Source: Mesodorylaimus sp. YZB2_4 (lineage: Eukaryota > Nematoda > Enoplea > Dorylaimida > Dorylaimidae). From it: DNA of 64,000 nucleotides. Where the stretch lies: positions 124,001-188,000 of the forward strand of contig JASANH010001575.1 of the NCBI GenBank assembly GCA_030248295.1. Reading direction: 5' to 3'. Below, piece after piece: positions 1 through 10,777 of the stretch. Position numbers and translations under genes: made by a program. Below the pieces are notes generated by a model that was given only the letters and a program-made list of their open reading frames with translations, made no database searches and was not told the DNA's origin. Position 1 is the first letter of the stretch. Each line of letters opens with the position of its first letter.

Positions 1-430
1 TAGCGCAGGAAAACCAAACCTGACTATTATGGGGTGACTAGAGCACACCTGGATGTGTAAAATGTGGTTTCAGATGCGTCGCTTGAGCCAAAAGGTGTGG
101 GTGGGTTCAGGAAAAGATTTCACAGATTCCAAGATTTTGCGCCGGAAAACCAAACCTGGCGTCATTTTTAGCTGAAAATAGGCTGTCAGAGGCACAACCC
201 CTGGATGAGTAAAATATGGTTTCAGATTGTGGTCTCCTCGGCAAAGCATAAACCAGAACCTACGAGCCCATCTGGATCTATGGCTTCCTGTTGGCCGTGG
301 GTTCGAGGTGAGAATCCACAGATTCCAGGATTTAGCGCGGGAAACACAAATCTGGCTTTGACAACAGGATGTGTAAAATATAGTTTCAGATTGAAGCTTC
401 CTTGGCAAAGCATGGACGAGAACATAAGAA
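1..430. repeat. Degenerate ~150-bp tandem repeat, three copies
   Basis: Three diverged copies, near 1-90, 90-245 and 290-420. Each has a block resembling 'gcgggaaaaccaaacctgg' followed by a block 'gtaaaatatggtttcagatt' (55-75, 205-225, 373-392), with 'cagattccaggattt' before copies two and three. Short ORFs across it change frame between copies, so I do not call it coding. The second block recurs at about 866 and as a small tandem array at 32735-32870. Confidence 0.55.
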
Positions 431-689
431 ACCCAACTTGATCTCTATTTTCCTGTCAGCCGCGCGTCTCCAAGCACGGTCTGTTTGTTGCACAGCTGAA
501 GGCTTTCAAGTCATGATAACAGTCAGACCTGCAAACTAGTCACGTGAAACCTGCAGGCTAACAGAAAATCCCCTCGTCAGGCGGATCCCAGTCGTATGTA
601 TATAAGGCGGAATGAGGTGGGAGTTCAAAGCCCAATTGGATACAAAATTTGGTTTCTGTGTTCTGGCATACATAGCCAGGCATACAGAC

Positions 690-845
690 TTGGGTCTTGG
701 CCTGGTGGGTTAAGGCGGCTGTTGATCTTACAGATGAGGGTTCGACTCCCGCCTGGGTAAAAAAATATTGTGCATTTATGTGTTCTGTAGCCATCTAGTG
801 CGCTGTGATGCTTGACTATGAATAAAAAATATGATATGACACAAA
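690..845 (+). repeat. tRNA-derived SINE
   Basis: The head has a tRNA A-box-like stretch and a perfect B box (ggttcgactcccgcc) near 736-752, then an A-rich link. The tail 'agtgcgctgtgatgcttg...atgatatgacac' matches tails of other copies in this window (near 4610, 6880, 23140, 24300 and 48110). Recurrence of the same tail after different tRNA-like heads marks a SINE family rather than a tRNA gene. Confidence 0.65.
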
Positions 846-916
846 ATTGCCTGGCAGTGGGAGACAGCTGGTAAAATTAGGTTTCAGGTTGTGGCACATT
901 GAAGCACTTGACTTAC

Positions 917-2366
917 CGACTGTCCGGCTCGCCTCAACAGACCCAGTCGTCCTCTCCTTTCGCCCTGGGCCCTCTGTACTTCTTCTTTGACCGCCTGGAC
1001 CAGTTCTTGTTGTATTTCATTCTCGAGCACCCTCCTAGTCGTTTCATCTTCGGCTAAACTTCGTGACCTCCGGTACATGGACGACCTTTTTTTGGTGAGC
1101 GGCTGTTTGGTTGAGGGCAGCTCGTCCTCGTCGAATCTTACATTGACCCTGGCCTCCACATTTACCGTATTTTTAGTTTGATCACACGATTCAGGCGAGT
1201 CGGGTTCAAACAATTCTTCTCGTTCGACCAAATGTTCTGTGCTGAAACTTTGCGCATTTCGTTGCGGCTGAAGTTGAGCGCAACGAAAATTAATTTGATC
1301 ATTTTCCAATAATCGATCAGTCAAATCCCAACTTTCGAATTGATCAAAAGCAGTTTTGTTCGCGTCCTCTTCTCGCAACAGACCATTCTGGACCACGGGT
1401 GCTTTGATCAGGGCCTCAGCACTGTTCGATGATCGATTCATTTCGCTCTGATCAGTCGGCACGAGTGTGTCGTCCATGGACGGAAGGCTCTTCACCGACT
1501 CGCTTTTACGAAAGAAACTTGGAGAACTGAAATGACAAAATGTTGGCAGCCATGGCATCTGAGGCCCACCGAGTCCCGCCATCCCTCGCTGACTAGCACA
1601 GAATAAGAATGTGGTCGGTCTGGAAATGCCATTGGCTTACGGGCAGTGTTTGTATTCACAGCACACGCAATCATGGCCTTATTCCAACCCAACTCACGTA
1701 CTCGAGCCCCCGAGCTTACCTGCGATGCACGTTCCTCCTGAACCTCCTCTTCATCTGCGCCTTCAAGCTAACTGGCGCCGACGATGGCAGCACCGGCTCC
1801 TCTTGCACCTGATCAACGCGATCCAAGATCGAGTCGGGTTCGCCAGTTGTATTCCACATATTTAAAATAGGTTCGTATCCGATTTCGCCCACATACACGC
1901 CAGAATCGCGATAATCGACGGGTGCACTATGCTTTCTCGTATTAGCCCCGCTGTCTTTCCTGATCCGAATCTTCGCTTCAAGACTGGACGGGTTGAGTCT
2001 GATGGCCAGAGGGGATGATCTAATTCGATGGTTGTGTTCGGCTGCTGGTCCTCGGGGTGCTGAGGCTTGTTCGAGATAATTGTGCGCTCGATTGGTCGAA
2101 GTGGACGAAGAAAGCGGGAATGCGCTGGCCAATGAAAACTTTTTTTGACCTCGTTGAACTTGGTGTGATTCGATGGTGGATGGCGGCGACCTCGATCTGG
2201 TCAAACACGTCGTCGCACTAGCGAAGCCCGTCGAATGCTCTTTAGGCATGACTCGAATTGGCCTGTGTAAATAGTGCCAACTTGAAAGCAATTTGCGAAA
2301 AAATTTCACACTAGGAGATGGAGCGAATGAAAAGGAAGGGGTCGTAATTGAAAATATTACTCGCAC
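917..2366 (-). CDS. Unknown protein, 5' exons only (partial)
   Basis: Two exons on the minus strand: about 2366-1720 and 1526-917. Donor GTAAG follows 1720, a TTTCAG acceptor precedes 1526, and a second donor GTAAG follows 917; the frame is kept across the first intron. Further exons would lie to the left and none is recognisable before the window edge. The first Met is at 2366, but an internal Met at 2249 is as plausible because the preceding stretch looks like untranslated sequence. The protein is hydrophilic and rich in Ser, Arg, Asp and Glu, with a charged helical segment (LENEIQQELVQAVKEEVQRA) near the end of exon 2 that could form a short coiled coil. No signal peptide, membrane span or known domain is visible. 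It may be a cytoplasmic or nuclear scaffold; I do not recognise it. Confidence 0.5.
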
Positions 2367-2399
2367 TCGTTCCTCAACTTAGCTAACCACTTTCCACTC

Positions 2400-4600
2400 T
2401 CTTAGCCCCGCAATTCGATACTCAAAAAAGGCCACTGTCCCTTTGTCCACACCCCGGCCTAGCTGACTTGCCGCCAATGTTTGTCAAATATTGCACAACT
2501 GCTCTTTTCATATGCCTTTTATGACACACCCGAGACCGCATTACTCGCCTTATAAGGTACCGATTTGGAACTGACAAAGCCTAAGATCCTGTGTCCAAAT
2601 GAATCAAGCAAAACCTTTTCGTCTAAAATGGTATTAGATGGAAAAACTGCACAGAAATTGACAAATGGAGATAAAAAGGCAGCTATTTTCTCTCTCGACT
2701 CAACCAAGCTTATCAAATCTTGTGCGCGCGGAGAAGGAAGACGAGGCAGGCCATCGAAGTCTGCCTTGTCAGAGAGATAGAACAAGGGGCTTTCGTTTTC
2801 TGCCCATGTGGAATAAGATATTCAAATATTTGAGTAAAACTATTTTTACATTTTCAACAAGCATGAATGTAAACTAGTCATTAGCAACAAAGGTCATAAT
2901 TATTTTCTAAGCTTATCACCAACTGATAAGCAAAAAGGGACGAGTCGAGCGTCAGCTAATTTTCATCGAACATGCGTGCGTGAGGGCAGCGGAAAAAGGG
3001 TATAAAAATGGGATTTGTACCTCATTTTGTGAATATGGAAAAATCGATCTACTCTGAAACCTGCGCAGGGCAGGTTCGTCGAGGACGAGAGGGTTTCGAT
3101 CATTTCTATGCTCGGGGTCAACTAAAAAAGACTACAGTCGCAGTAAGGACCTCGTTAAATGGGACCTGTCGGCTCCGGTGCAGACTAGGCTTTTGTGTGG
3201 GGTGTGGCCAGACTAGTGTCCACGTTTGAGCGGGGTTAGGAGAGGTTAGGTGTGGTGCGATGGAGCAGTGTCAGAGAAATTGATACATCATAGACGAGGT
3301 AATAGGAGCCTGTGTCAGCACCTAATACTCGAGTGACAAAACTAAAAAGGCAATTTTGCAATTGGCTACTTTCCAATTACTAGCTGGACAAGTTGCGAGA
3401 ATGGACGGTGGCGGAGCGCGGAATCTAATCGAGCTCGTTGGAGCTGGTTCATTGTTGGGAAATGGACACTTTGGAGCCGATTTAATCTCCATCTTAGCCC
3501 ATCTTCTCGCACATTGACTAGACCAATTCGAAGCACTCTTTACCCGCCGTCCATTCGAAAACGGAAAAGACAGCGTGGAAAGCCCATTGGTTGAGCAAAA
3601 GAGGTCCGAAAGGGAGAAGGCTTTTAATTCGTCGTCTTAGCTCGAGTAGCGAAGCGTGCTAATTCAAAAAAGGGAACACATGGCTGATAGAATCTGACGC
3701 GAGTGGCCAATGTCTAAATGCAGTGAAAGTGTGACGCCCCGGGCAATGTCGGCTATAAGGCTCGTCAACAGCCAGCTGGCCTCGTCCCTTTTCTTCTCCC
3801 TTCGATTGGCCACTAATGAAGGCAACACGCTCACGACCTATCTCCACCCTTGGCTCGGCCGTTTCTTATAGCACCCTACCTAATCCTTGTCGAGCCAGCC
3901 CCCTCTGCGTGCCCATATTCGTACCACCCGTGCACTCTAGACGAATCCTTACACAACCCGATTGTCCTACAGGGGACGCGGACAATGATGTTGTGGTATG
4001 GCGTGACGGGTGTGCCCCCTGGGGACTTCAGGGATAAGCCATGGATGGGTGCAGCCATTGTCTATTTACCTTTTACTTGCGCCAAACACCCATCGTCAGT
4101 AGCAGACAATAGCAACGGGGCCGCTGCGTTGGCATGCTTGGACAACATGCGGAACACCTTTCACAGTGCTGTGCGCCAGTCCTCGTTATAAATGCATGAG
4201 TGGAGACTGGAGCAACCGTTAGTGCTCGTGCACCAGCACTTTCAGGGCATACTGCATGTCAGGAGTACTGAATGCGGGACTTGTTCTGAAGACCTTTTGA
4301 GATAAAAAATCACTGGCCTATGGAGATCTCTGCTAGCCTCTCTCGACTTTAAGCGGTGGGAAAACTCCACCAGTCACCCTCATGTTGTCTACTGTGACTT
4401 GTGTTGAGAAGAGCAACGTCGGGACGCCACATTGCCGAGAATTACTGTATGTTACGGTCATCACATGCTGATCTGCTCGTAACCCTCCCGTAAAGAGGGC
4501 ATTCGGACACAGCCCTCAGTATTCCCCCACCCCCGTTTCGACTCGACACCGACTAATGTACAGTACGCGGGGGACATCAGATACACCAGTAAGTACTTTA
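2400..4600. other. Gene-poor stretch, nothing supported
   Basis: Only short ORFs on both strands that overlap each other, with no flanking splice sites or domain likeness. A small hairpin (aagcttatcaccaactgataagc) lies near 2909-2931. I see no gene. Confidence 0.5.
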
Positions 4601-4604
4601 TCCG

Positions 4605-4665
4605 CAGCCAAGCAGCATACAGCGCACTCGAGGGCTAAGGAATACACACTGTAGATTGACAGTGC
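4605..4665 (-). repeat. SINE tail fragment
   Basis: Reverse complement of the shared SINE tail (ccctcgagtgcgctgtatgctgc on the minus strand). No tRNA-like head is attached; a structured repeat copy begins directly after it. Confidence 0.5.
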
Positions 4666-4675
4666 AACCTGTGCA

Positions 4676-4840
4676 GACTAGCGTGGGAGAGAGTGCCGGA
4701 CAAAAACTCCGGCTGGAGGTAGGCAAGTCTCGCGACTATACCTGACCCAGAAACATCAACCCGAGGGGTTGACGTCCCAGCCAGGGGAGAGTATCGATTA
4801 CTTTCTACCAGTCGCCATGGCTTGCCCGGTAGGGGTTACA
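4676..4840 (+). repeat. Structured repeat, copy A
   Basis: A ~165-nt unit with three predicted hairpins in order: GCCGGA/TCCGGC (4695-4700 with 4708-4713), AGTC/GACT around TCGC (4726-4737), and TCAACCC/GGGTTGA (4756-4762 with 4766-4772). The last is preceded by GAAAC and followed by GTC. GGCTGG at about 4711-4716 can pair with CCAGCC right after the GTC. Copies B, C and D keep the layout with changed stem sequences. No ORF. It could be a SINE body, a satellite monomer or a ribozyme relative. Confidence 0.6.
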
Positions 4841-5091
4841 TTCCTCCCATTGCCAGAAGAAGCGACGGCCCCGTCGCTCCTTTGGCAGGGAGGCAGCCTT
4901 CCCTCCAACGCTGGGAGGCCGCACCATACGCTGCTTCCGCAGTGTGTACGGTGCCCGCATGCCGGTGGCTAGCCGGCTAGTCTGGGTGTTGGCACAAAAC
5001 GCCAGAACTCCGACGAACATGGGCGCACCCAGCGGTTCGACGGGGACTTACGCCTCCACGGACGGCCCCTGAATTCGTGACGCCAATGCAG
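4841..5091 (+). other. Hairpin-rich spacer between repeat copies A and B
   Basis: Several perfect or near-perfect stem-loops follow each other: gcgacgg/ccgtcgc near 4861, gggaggcagccttccct near 4890, a longer one near 4920-4955 (gcacc...ggtgc outer pairs, ctgc/gcag inner) and gccgg/ccggc near 4961-4977. Such density is unusual for random DNA and suggests A, spacer and B may be one folded unit. No coding signal. Confidence 0.35.
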
Positions 5092-5281
5092 TCCGTGCAG
5101 ACAGGCGTGGGAGAGAGTGCGGCCGACCGAAGTCGGCGGGACACAGACTTCGACTGTAGGTAGGCAAGTCTCGCGACTATACCTGACCTAGAAACATCAA
5201 CCCGAGGGTTTGACGTCCCAGCCACGGGAGAGTATCGATTACTCTCTACAACTCGCCATAGCCTGTCCGGTAGGGGTTACA
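5092..5281 (+). repeat. Structured repeat, copy B
   Basis: Same order as copy A. The first hairpin is CGAAGTC/GACTTCG (5128-5134 with 5146-5152), different in sequence from copy A but still fully paired. The AGTC/GACT hairpin and the GAAAC-helix-GTC module are conserved, as is the 3' end 'ggtaggggttac'. A SINE in the opposite orientation follows immediately. Confidence 0.6.
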
Positions 5282-5286
5282 ACAGG

Positions 5287-5372
5287 CATTTTTACCTAGG
5301 CGGGAGTCGAACCCTTCTCTGTTGCGCCCCAAGGCAGGCGCCCTAACCCGCTAGGCCACGACCCAGATAAAT
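5287..5372 (-). repeat. tRNA-derived SINE head
   Basis: On the minus strand: 'ctgggtcgtggcctagcggg' (A-box region), a stem-forming variable region, then the B box ggttcgactcccgcc and 'taggtaaaaatg'. The layout resembles a class II (long variable arm) tRNA, but the acceptor ends do not pair, so it is tRNA-derived rather than a working tRNA gene. Confidence 0.55.
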
Positions 5373-5530
5373 AGCCAGACCACACAGCCAGATGTACGAG
5401 TGCCAGCACTTTCAGGTGACAGAGGCAAGCCACCATCTCCAAGAATCCCCCACCCGAATGCACCCAGTTGAGTGGCCCCCGTGGATCTGTTTCGATCAGA
5501 CAAAACTTATGGGCCCAGCGATAGAAGATG

Positions 5531-5700
5531 GCTGAAACATCACCTTAACGGGTGACGCACCCAGCTGCCAGCTCTGTTCCCACTACAGAAATGTGGGTCT
5601 GTCACTAAAAGGTCTCTTGCGATCTAGTCCACGGCTGAAACATCACCTTAACGGGTGACCTCCCAGCTGTCAGCTCCGTGCAGAGTATCGATCGCCAGTC
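5531..5700 (+). repeat. Two short copies of the structured repeat's 3' module
   Basis: Copies at about 5531-5575 and 5631-5700 start with ggctgaaacatcacc and form a TCACC/GGTGA hairpin with a TTAACG-type loop. The second also has an outer helix (cacgg with ccgtg; ctga with tcag). They lack the first two hairpins of copies A-D. Compared with TCAACC/GGTTGA in copy A, both sides of the helix have changed together. Confidence 0.5.
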
Positions 5701-6281
5701 GAGCCAGTACACTGGAATGACAGACGGGCAGACTCAATCTGGCACGCGGCTCAAGTGCTTCCTTGTGTCCCTTCCACTTCATAAATGGCCACCAAGGCAC
5801 GGCTGTCACCCATTTTAGCGAGAAAATACGGCTGTCAAATTATTTCAACTTCTTCATTTTACCTTCCCCCGCAATTCCACCCTGTCTTCTTATTTTTATC
5901 CCCGTTTATGCATCGTTGATTTTCGACTCATCCTGACATCTTGACACCATCCAGAAAGCATGCCAGGATGAGCCTGCCCGTCTGCCACCCCTAATCATCT
6001 TCTAGTGCACTGATCGAGGGAGATGTGAAAACAGCACAGCATGTTTACTCGCACCCAGGGGCCTGGTGTCCTGGGTGAAACCTGACTCACACTCAGCTCA
6101 CCGTGCTTGGGCACCCCTTGCTGGCCTTATCAGGTCGGTCTCGCTTACATTTTAACGGGCCAGCGTATGATACAAACATGAACGCCTTATCAGTCCACAT
6201 GCCGAGCCAGATACGTATAGCACCAGTCCATCAGTAGTCAACATTGGGAGTTCTCGCCGGGCCTACTTTCTTCCTTCGAAA

Positions 6282-9200
6282 ATGCACCAACTTATAATTG
6301 CATTTTTCGCAATCTTTTGTAAGATGAGTCCAGCATGAAAAATTGTAATAAAGTTGAAAAAACTTTTCAGGCGTAGCACACGGCTCAATTAGTGAAGAGG
6401 ATGTTTTTGTGGAAAGTTTGGCAGCAAATATTCAAAATTCGGGTCTCCTGACTGATTTTTCTGAAGAATGGAGACTCCATATCGATTTGTGGCGTGAATT
6501 CCAAGATTTGGAGGTATGGTTACGGATTTCCAGACAAATAACTAATTATGGTTTTTTGCAGACCCGCGAGCACATGTGGGGCCACAATGAAACCTGGCCC
6601 CAGAACGACACTCACACTCAACCCACTGCGGACAACTTCAGTTGCAATACGACTGAAGACGATGAGGAGAGGGATCACACGGTCAACACCTTGCACCCAG
6701 GGCGTATCGGCGTTGTGGCCGCATTGGGGGCCTCAATCGTGGTGAGTTGGTAGACATAGTTTTCCTGTTAGCCGTGCAGTGAACAGGTGATGTGGACTGT
6801 CATCATTGGTGATATGGTGCTCAGTTCATGGTTCCTGTTCCAGCTCCTGTTTTATCACCTCGCTAAATAGGTATGAGCACGCATAGCCAAGCACTAGCTC
6901 ATAGTCGAGGGGTAAGGAACACACAAATTGTCAACCACCTTTCACCCAGGTGGAAGTCGAACCCTCCCCTTTAAGTGCGCATCTAGTGTGAGAGACAAAG
7001 GGCTACGACCTGGATCCACTCGAGGGTGAAGCGACACATTACACTAAATGCTTTACCAGACCAGGAGTTGAACACTCGCACCCAGTGTGACAGCCACAGC
7101 CTCGCCCGCTAGGCTACGGCCGGACAGTGGAGAACGAAGGTGTCACCAAATCGGTCAGTCCACCTCGTATCACACCGTGTAAGGGCTGCTTTGTGCCACA
7201 ACTGGGTTTCCGCAGAGCTAAAGGCACGGCTAACAGGAAAACAAAAAGCTGGCTACTGGAGGCTGATAATTTGATTCGTGTTGATCACCAGGCTGGAACT
7301 GGAGCGGGGGCGAGTCGATTGTTGGAAGTTCCAATTCAATACAGAGGACTCTCGTTTGCCATTGGAGGTGATGGCACATTGAATGACACCGTGACCTTGC
7401 CCAGTAAGTGCGTGCTCGTTACGCTGCTTCACACCTGATATTTCACTACAGATAAGCCTTCATGCTGGGCCTGACCTGTATAACTGATATGCCACAGGTA
7501 TATTGTAACTTACCAGGTGTATCAGGCAGGCACAAGATCAATAATCACTGATGCCACAGGTATATCAGGCAGGCGTAGGATACCAGGCGAGATTTCCAAA
7601 TATGAAGCAAGTATAGATCAAGAGACTCGATCCACCTCTGCTTACAATATTTCTGATGGAAAAATCCATGATACCGACAGATACCAAATCATGATATATT
7701 GGTGCATATGGCTGACTGCCCCGTTTAAGATATCCTCAAGGAATACAATCCTCGACTCCGCGGGGCATCTCGAAGCATTGCTCCAGCCTGGTTCGAAGAG
7801 CTGTCAGGTTTCAATGTGGCTGTGCCCGGCGCCACATCCTCGTAAGTTTTTTTGATGGTGGCTCAAAGTGGAACAGGGTTAGAATGTGTTGATTTTCTTC
7901 AGGGATCTGGAAGACCAAGCTAAGGAACTGGTCAAGCGTATCAATGGATGGCCAGGTGCTCAGAACTATTGGAAAGTCATAACCATCTTTGTCGGGATCA
8001 ACGATCTGTGTCAAGCTTGCGACAGGAGGGTAAGTACTGATCACAACTAGAAATTTGAATTCGCGCCATATTCCTATAACATACTGGAATGCACACTTGG
8101 AAAATGTGAGACATGTGCGCGAACATGGAGTAGAGATAGGTCAAAAATTGCGTTATGGTGCGGACAATACTTACATACCTTAAATGTCGAAACATCCTGT
8201 AGAACTTTTTGCATCAAATTGGTCCAAGGGTTGGTATTAAAATCAGGAGCACATGCAGGGGTGCCAGTTCTGAAAATGACTGATTTGACTCACAATATCA
8301 ACTATCCACTAACTGAATATGGAATGCACTCGATGCGCAAAGTTTCGACTTTTCTTTTGCCTCTTCTTCATTTCGGGATGGTGTTCATAAGGCAGTGTAA
8401 ACAGCGCACCCAGGCGGCGGGAGATAGTCGAGACCGAAGTCTCTAAGTAAAAAACTCCTACTGGAGGTAGGCAAGTCTCGCGACTATACCTGCTCTAGAA
8501 ACATCAACCGAAGAGGTTGACGTCCCAGCCAGGGGAGCGTATCGATTACTCCCGACCGCCAGGCGTGCTGGTCACAGCAGTCACATATGTACAGTCAGTA
8601 CTGTCGCGACATAAGTGGGGGGGGGGGGGGGTGAAAAAATAGTCACGTTTTCTGTTTACTGGCTTTTTCAGCTGGGCGGTCGAGGTTCTAGTTATGGCCG
8701 CAATATCAAGAGTGCGCTTGACCGACTGCACAAGAGCTTGAGTCGCACAGTGGTCAATGTGGTCGCTCTGCCACCATTGCACCAGTGGTACAGACAACTG
8801 CACGACGATCGCGTCTGCTGGGCATTGCACAGGTCAGACTGGAAGGAGGGGCAGAAATCAGTTGGTGTGTGGTGACCTCTGCCTTGGGCTTTCATACCAG
8901 CTACACTTTATCCCAGTTGGGAGTTGGCCAGCTGGCACAAATATGCTTCACAGCACCCCCTACTGCAACAGAAGCCCTGACCTGATGCTGTATCCTCCCT
9001 TTCAGATACCTGTGCCCTTGCATCAGCGATCCCCGGACTGATATCATGGCAGGCGAGTACAACGCTGAGCTGCACCGTCTTGCCTCTCAATATGAACGAT
9101 TTGACTTTGCTGTGGTCGTGCAGCCATTTATGTCCGGAACGGTCCAGTTTCCAAAAGTGGTAAGGTATCGTTTAGATTGGGCAGATTTATCTACTCCAGT

Positions 9201-10526
9201 CTTTGTGCACTGCGGGTCGCCAAACTTGGCACATGCTTCGTAGATCCCACAAGGGGATAGCTGGACAACAACAGATTGCAGTGCGCAGAGGACCTAGAGC
9301 TTATTTTTAGGGGCGGGGGGGACTTACGAGCCATAGAGCACTCATGAGATGACTGACTCTCTGCTAGGCCAGTGAGTGAGTTCCCTGGCCGGAGAAGGTC
9401 AACCCGTCTGACTGATGTTTCAGCTGCAGGGTATTGTCGCAAGACTTGTGCAATTGTGTGGCGTTATGCCAGGCAGCCGAAGGAGAAAACTGACCAACCA
9501 AAGTCGGTGGGACAAAAACTTTGGCTTGAGCAGGAAAGTCACGCGACTATACAGCACCTGCGGCTGAAACATCAACCCGAGAGGTTGACGTTTCCCAGGC
9601 AGTTGACGTATTCTCTCCCTCTCGCCCACTGGCAGCGAGGTTACACTTGCTTTGCTCCAGTCAGTTTTGGCACCACCGAGTTCGGTGGGTTACATTCTTT
9701 CCCGCGCCCGCGCCAGGTCAGGTCAAAAGCACTTTTGCTTTAGACGATCAATGGCTCCGAGCGAACTGACCAATCGCTCTTCGCCCCAGACTGCTTCCAT
9801 CTCAGTCGCAAAGGACACGCCGCTGCTGCACGTGCCCTGTGGGCCAACATGGTATGGGTGACATGGTTTGCGCAGGAACCAAGTGACAGTCCTCGAGTCT
9901 TTTCAGTTTCAAGCCATCGACGAGAAGAGCACGACGTTCAATGCCACTGGTGATAACATATCGTGCCCTGATGAGGTAGGATGCCACCTAGCCTTGATCA
10001 GTCATTCTGAATGGGTTATCACCACCTAACCCTGATCTCTCGTCAGTGCAGACGGTCTTCGCTCACCATCACTGGGCGTACTGATATCTTATCACACCAG
10101 CTGGTTTCTCAGGCTCGATTTTCATTTCAGAACTGTCCCTACGTGCGGACCCGACATAACTCGCGTAGCTGCCTCTCGCCGAAGGATAGTCTTAGTACCA
10201 TCCCGGTCAACATGACCAACACGACTTGGTTCCCGCCCCCTCATCATTGGAATATCTCCGAAAACTCCACAGAGTCTTCCATCCTGACTTTGAAACCATG
10301 GCATCGCAGTGTGATAAGACTGTCGCAGGTGGCCTTTGGTCCAGGCGCTCCTGATGTTACTCCTGCAGCGAGTGCAGCTTGGATCGCGTTCGGGATTATT
10401 CTGGCATTGGCCGTGGTTGCCACGGCTGCGATCGGCTTGGTTGACTTGAGGAGGCTACGAGGTCGGGTGTATCGCGATGGTGAACGTCAGCCACTGCTGG
10501 CCGGCTCGAATGTGGAGGCGTTTTGA
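6282..10526 (+). CDS. Phospholipase B1-like GDSL lipase, membrane anchored
   Basis: Eleven exons: 6282-6318, 6371-6513, 6562-6741, 7292-7403, 7730-7841, 7903-8029, 8672-8832, 9006-9159, 9744-9851, 9907-9975, 10131-10526. All phases agree, giving 532 aa. The product should hydrolyse acyl chains of phospholipids and related esters outside the cell or in the gut lumen. Visible parts: signal peptide starting [13 protein letters not shown]; block I VVAALGAS with Ser118; the family stretch [13 protein letters not shown]; block III GIND with Asn228; NAELHRL and VVVQPF segments; block [13 protein letters not shown] with Asp358 and His361; and a C-terminal span at about 483-505 with a short basic tail. 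This is one catalytic repeat, whereas mammalian PLB1 has four. Block I reads GAS instead of GDS, keeping the nucleophile but losing the conserved Asp. Introns hold SINEs and structured repeats. The convergent neighbour is an unrelated small membrane protein. Confidence 0.88.
6873..7125 (-). repeat. Two tRNA-derived SINEs in intron 3 of the phospholipase gene
   Basis: One at about 6873-7010 has the tail next to 6880 and a B box (gggttcgacttccacc on the minus strand) near 6955. The second, at about 7015-7125, has a weaker B box (tgttcaactcctgg) and the 'ctcgag' tail start at 7023. They stand head to tail on the minus strand. Confidence 0.5.
8405..8556 (+). repeat. Structured repeat, copy C (intron 6 of the phospholipase gene)
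   Basis: First hairpin GAGAC/GTCTC with loop CGAA, then the conserved 'ggaggtaggcaagtctcgcgactatacctg' region, GAAACATCAACC-GAAGA-GGTTGACGTCC, and 'gagcgtatcgattactc'. The stem of the first hairpin again differs from A, B and D. A 16-base G run follows at about 8616. Confidence 0.55.
9455..9645 (+). repeat. Structured repeat, copy D (intron 8 of the phospholipase gene)
   Basis: First hairpin CCAAAGT/ACTTTGG (9498-9504 with 9518-9524), second AAGTC/GACT with loop ACGC, third ATCAACC/GGTTGAC followed by GTT instead of GTC. Ends 'ggttaca' like copies A and B. Confidence 0.55.
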
Positions 10527-10777
10527 AAATGAGCACATGTGCTACTGTTTATGAACAAAGTAGATGCTGTGATTCGTAGACCTTATCACTGTCTTATCAG
10601 TGCTGACAGTATGCATGTGATATTACTTGATCCTATTGCCTACTGCGCGAAGAAATGAATTTGGAGAGGGAAATAATTTGGGCGGTTAGTAATGATTGAG
10701 AACTGATCAGTTACACCGAACAGAGATCGATATCTGATCACGATCACATCACTTGGTGCCGACGCAGTATCACTTGA

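Noticed and set aside
3850-4191. 113-codon ORF starting MARPFLIAPYLILVEP
   Set aside because: Another ORF overlaps it in a different frame, there is no splice evidence or conserved motif, and the stretch borders repeat sequence.
4676-4840. Bona fide hammerhead ribozyme
   Set aside because: GAAAC-helix-GTC fits, but the essential CUGAUGA segment is absent in every copy, so I report only a resemblance.
8616-8631. Poly-G runs (also near 28228 and 22680) as G-quadruplex regulators
   Set aside because: They lie in introns, repeats or spacer without consistent position relative to genes; simple homopolymer expansion is enough.
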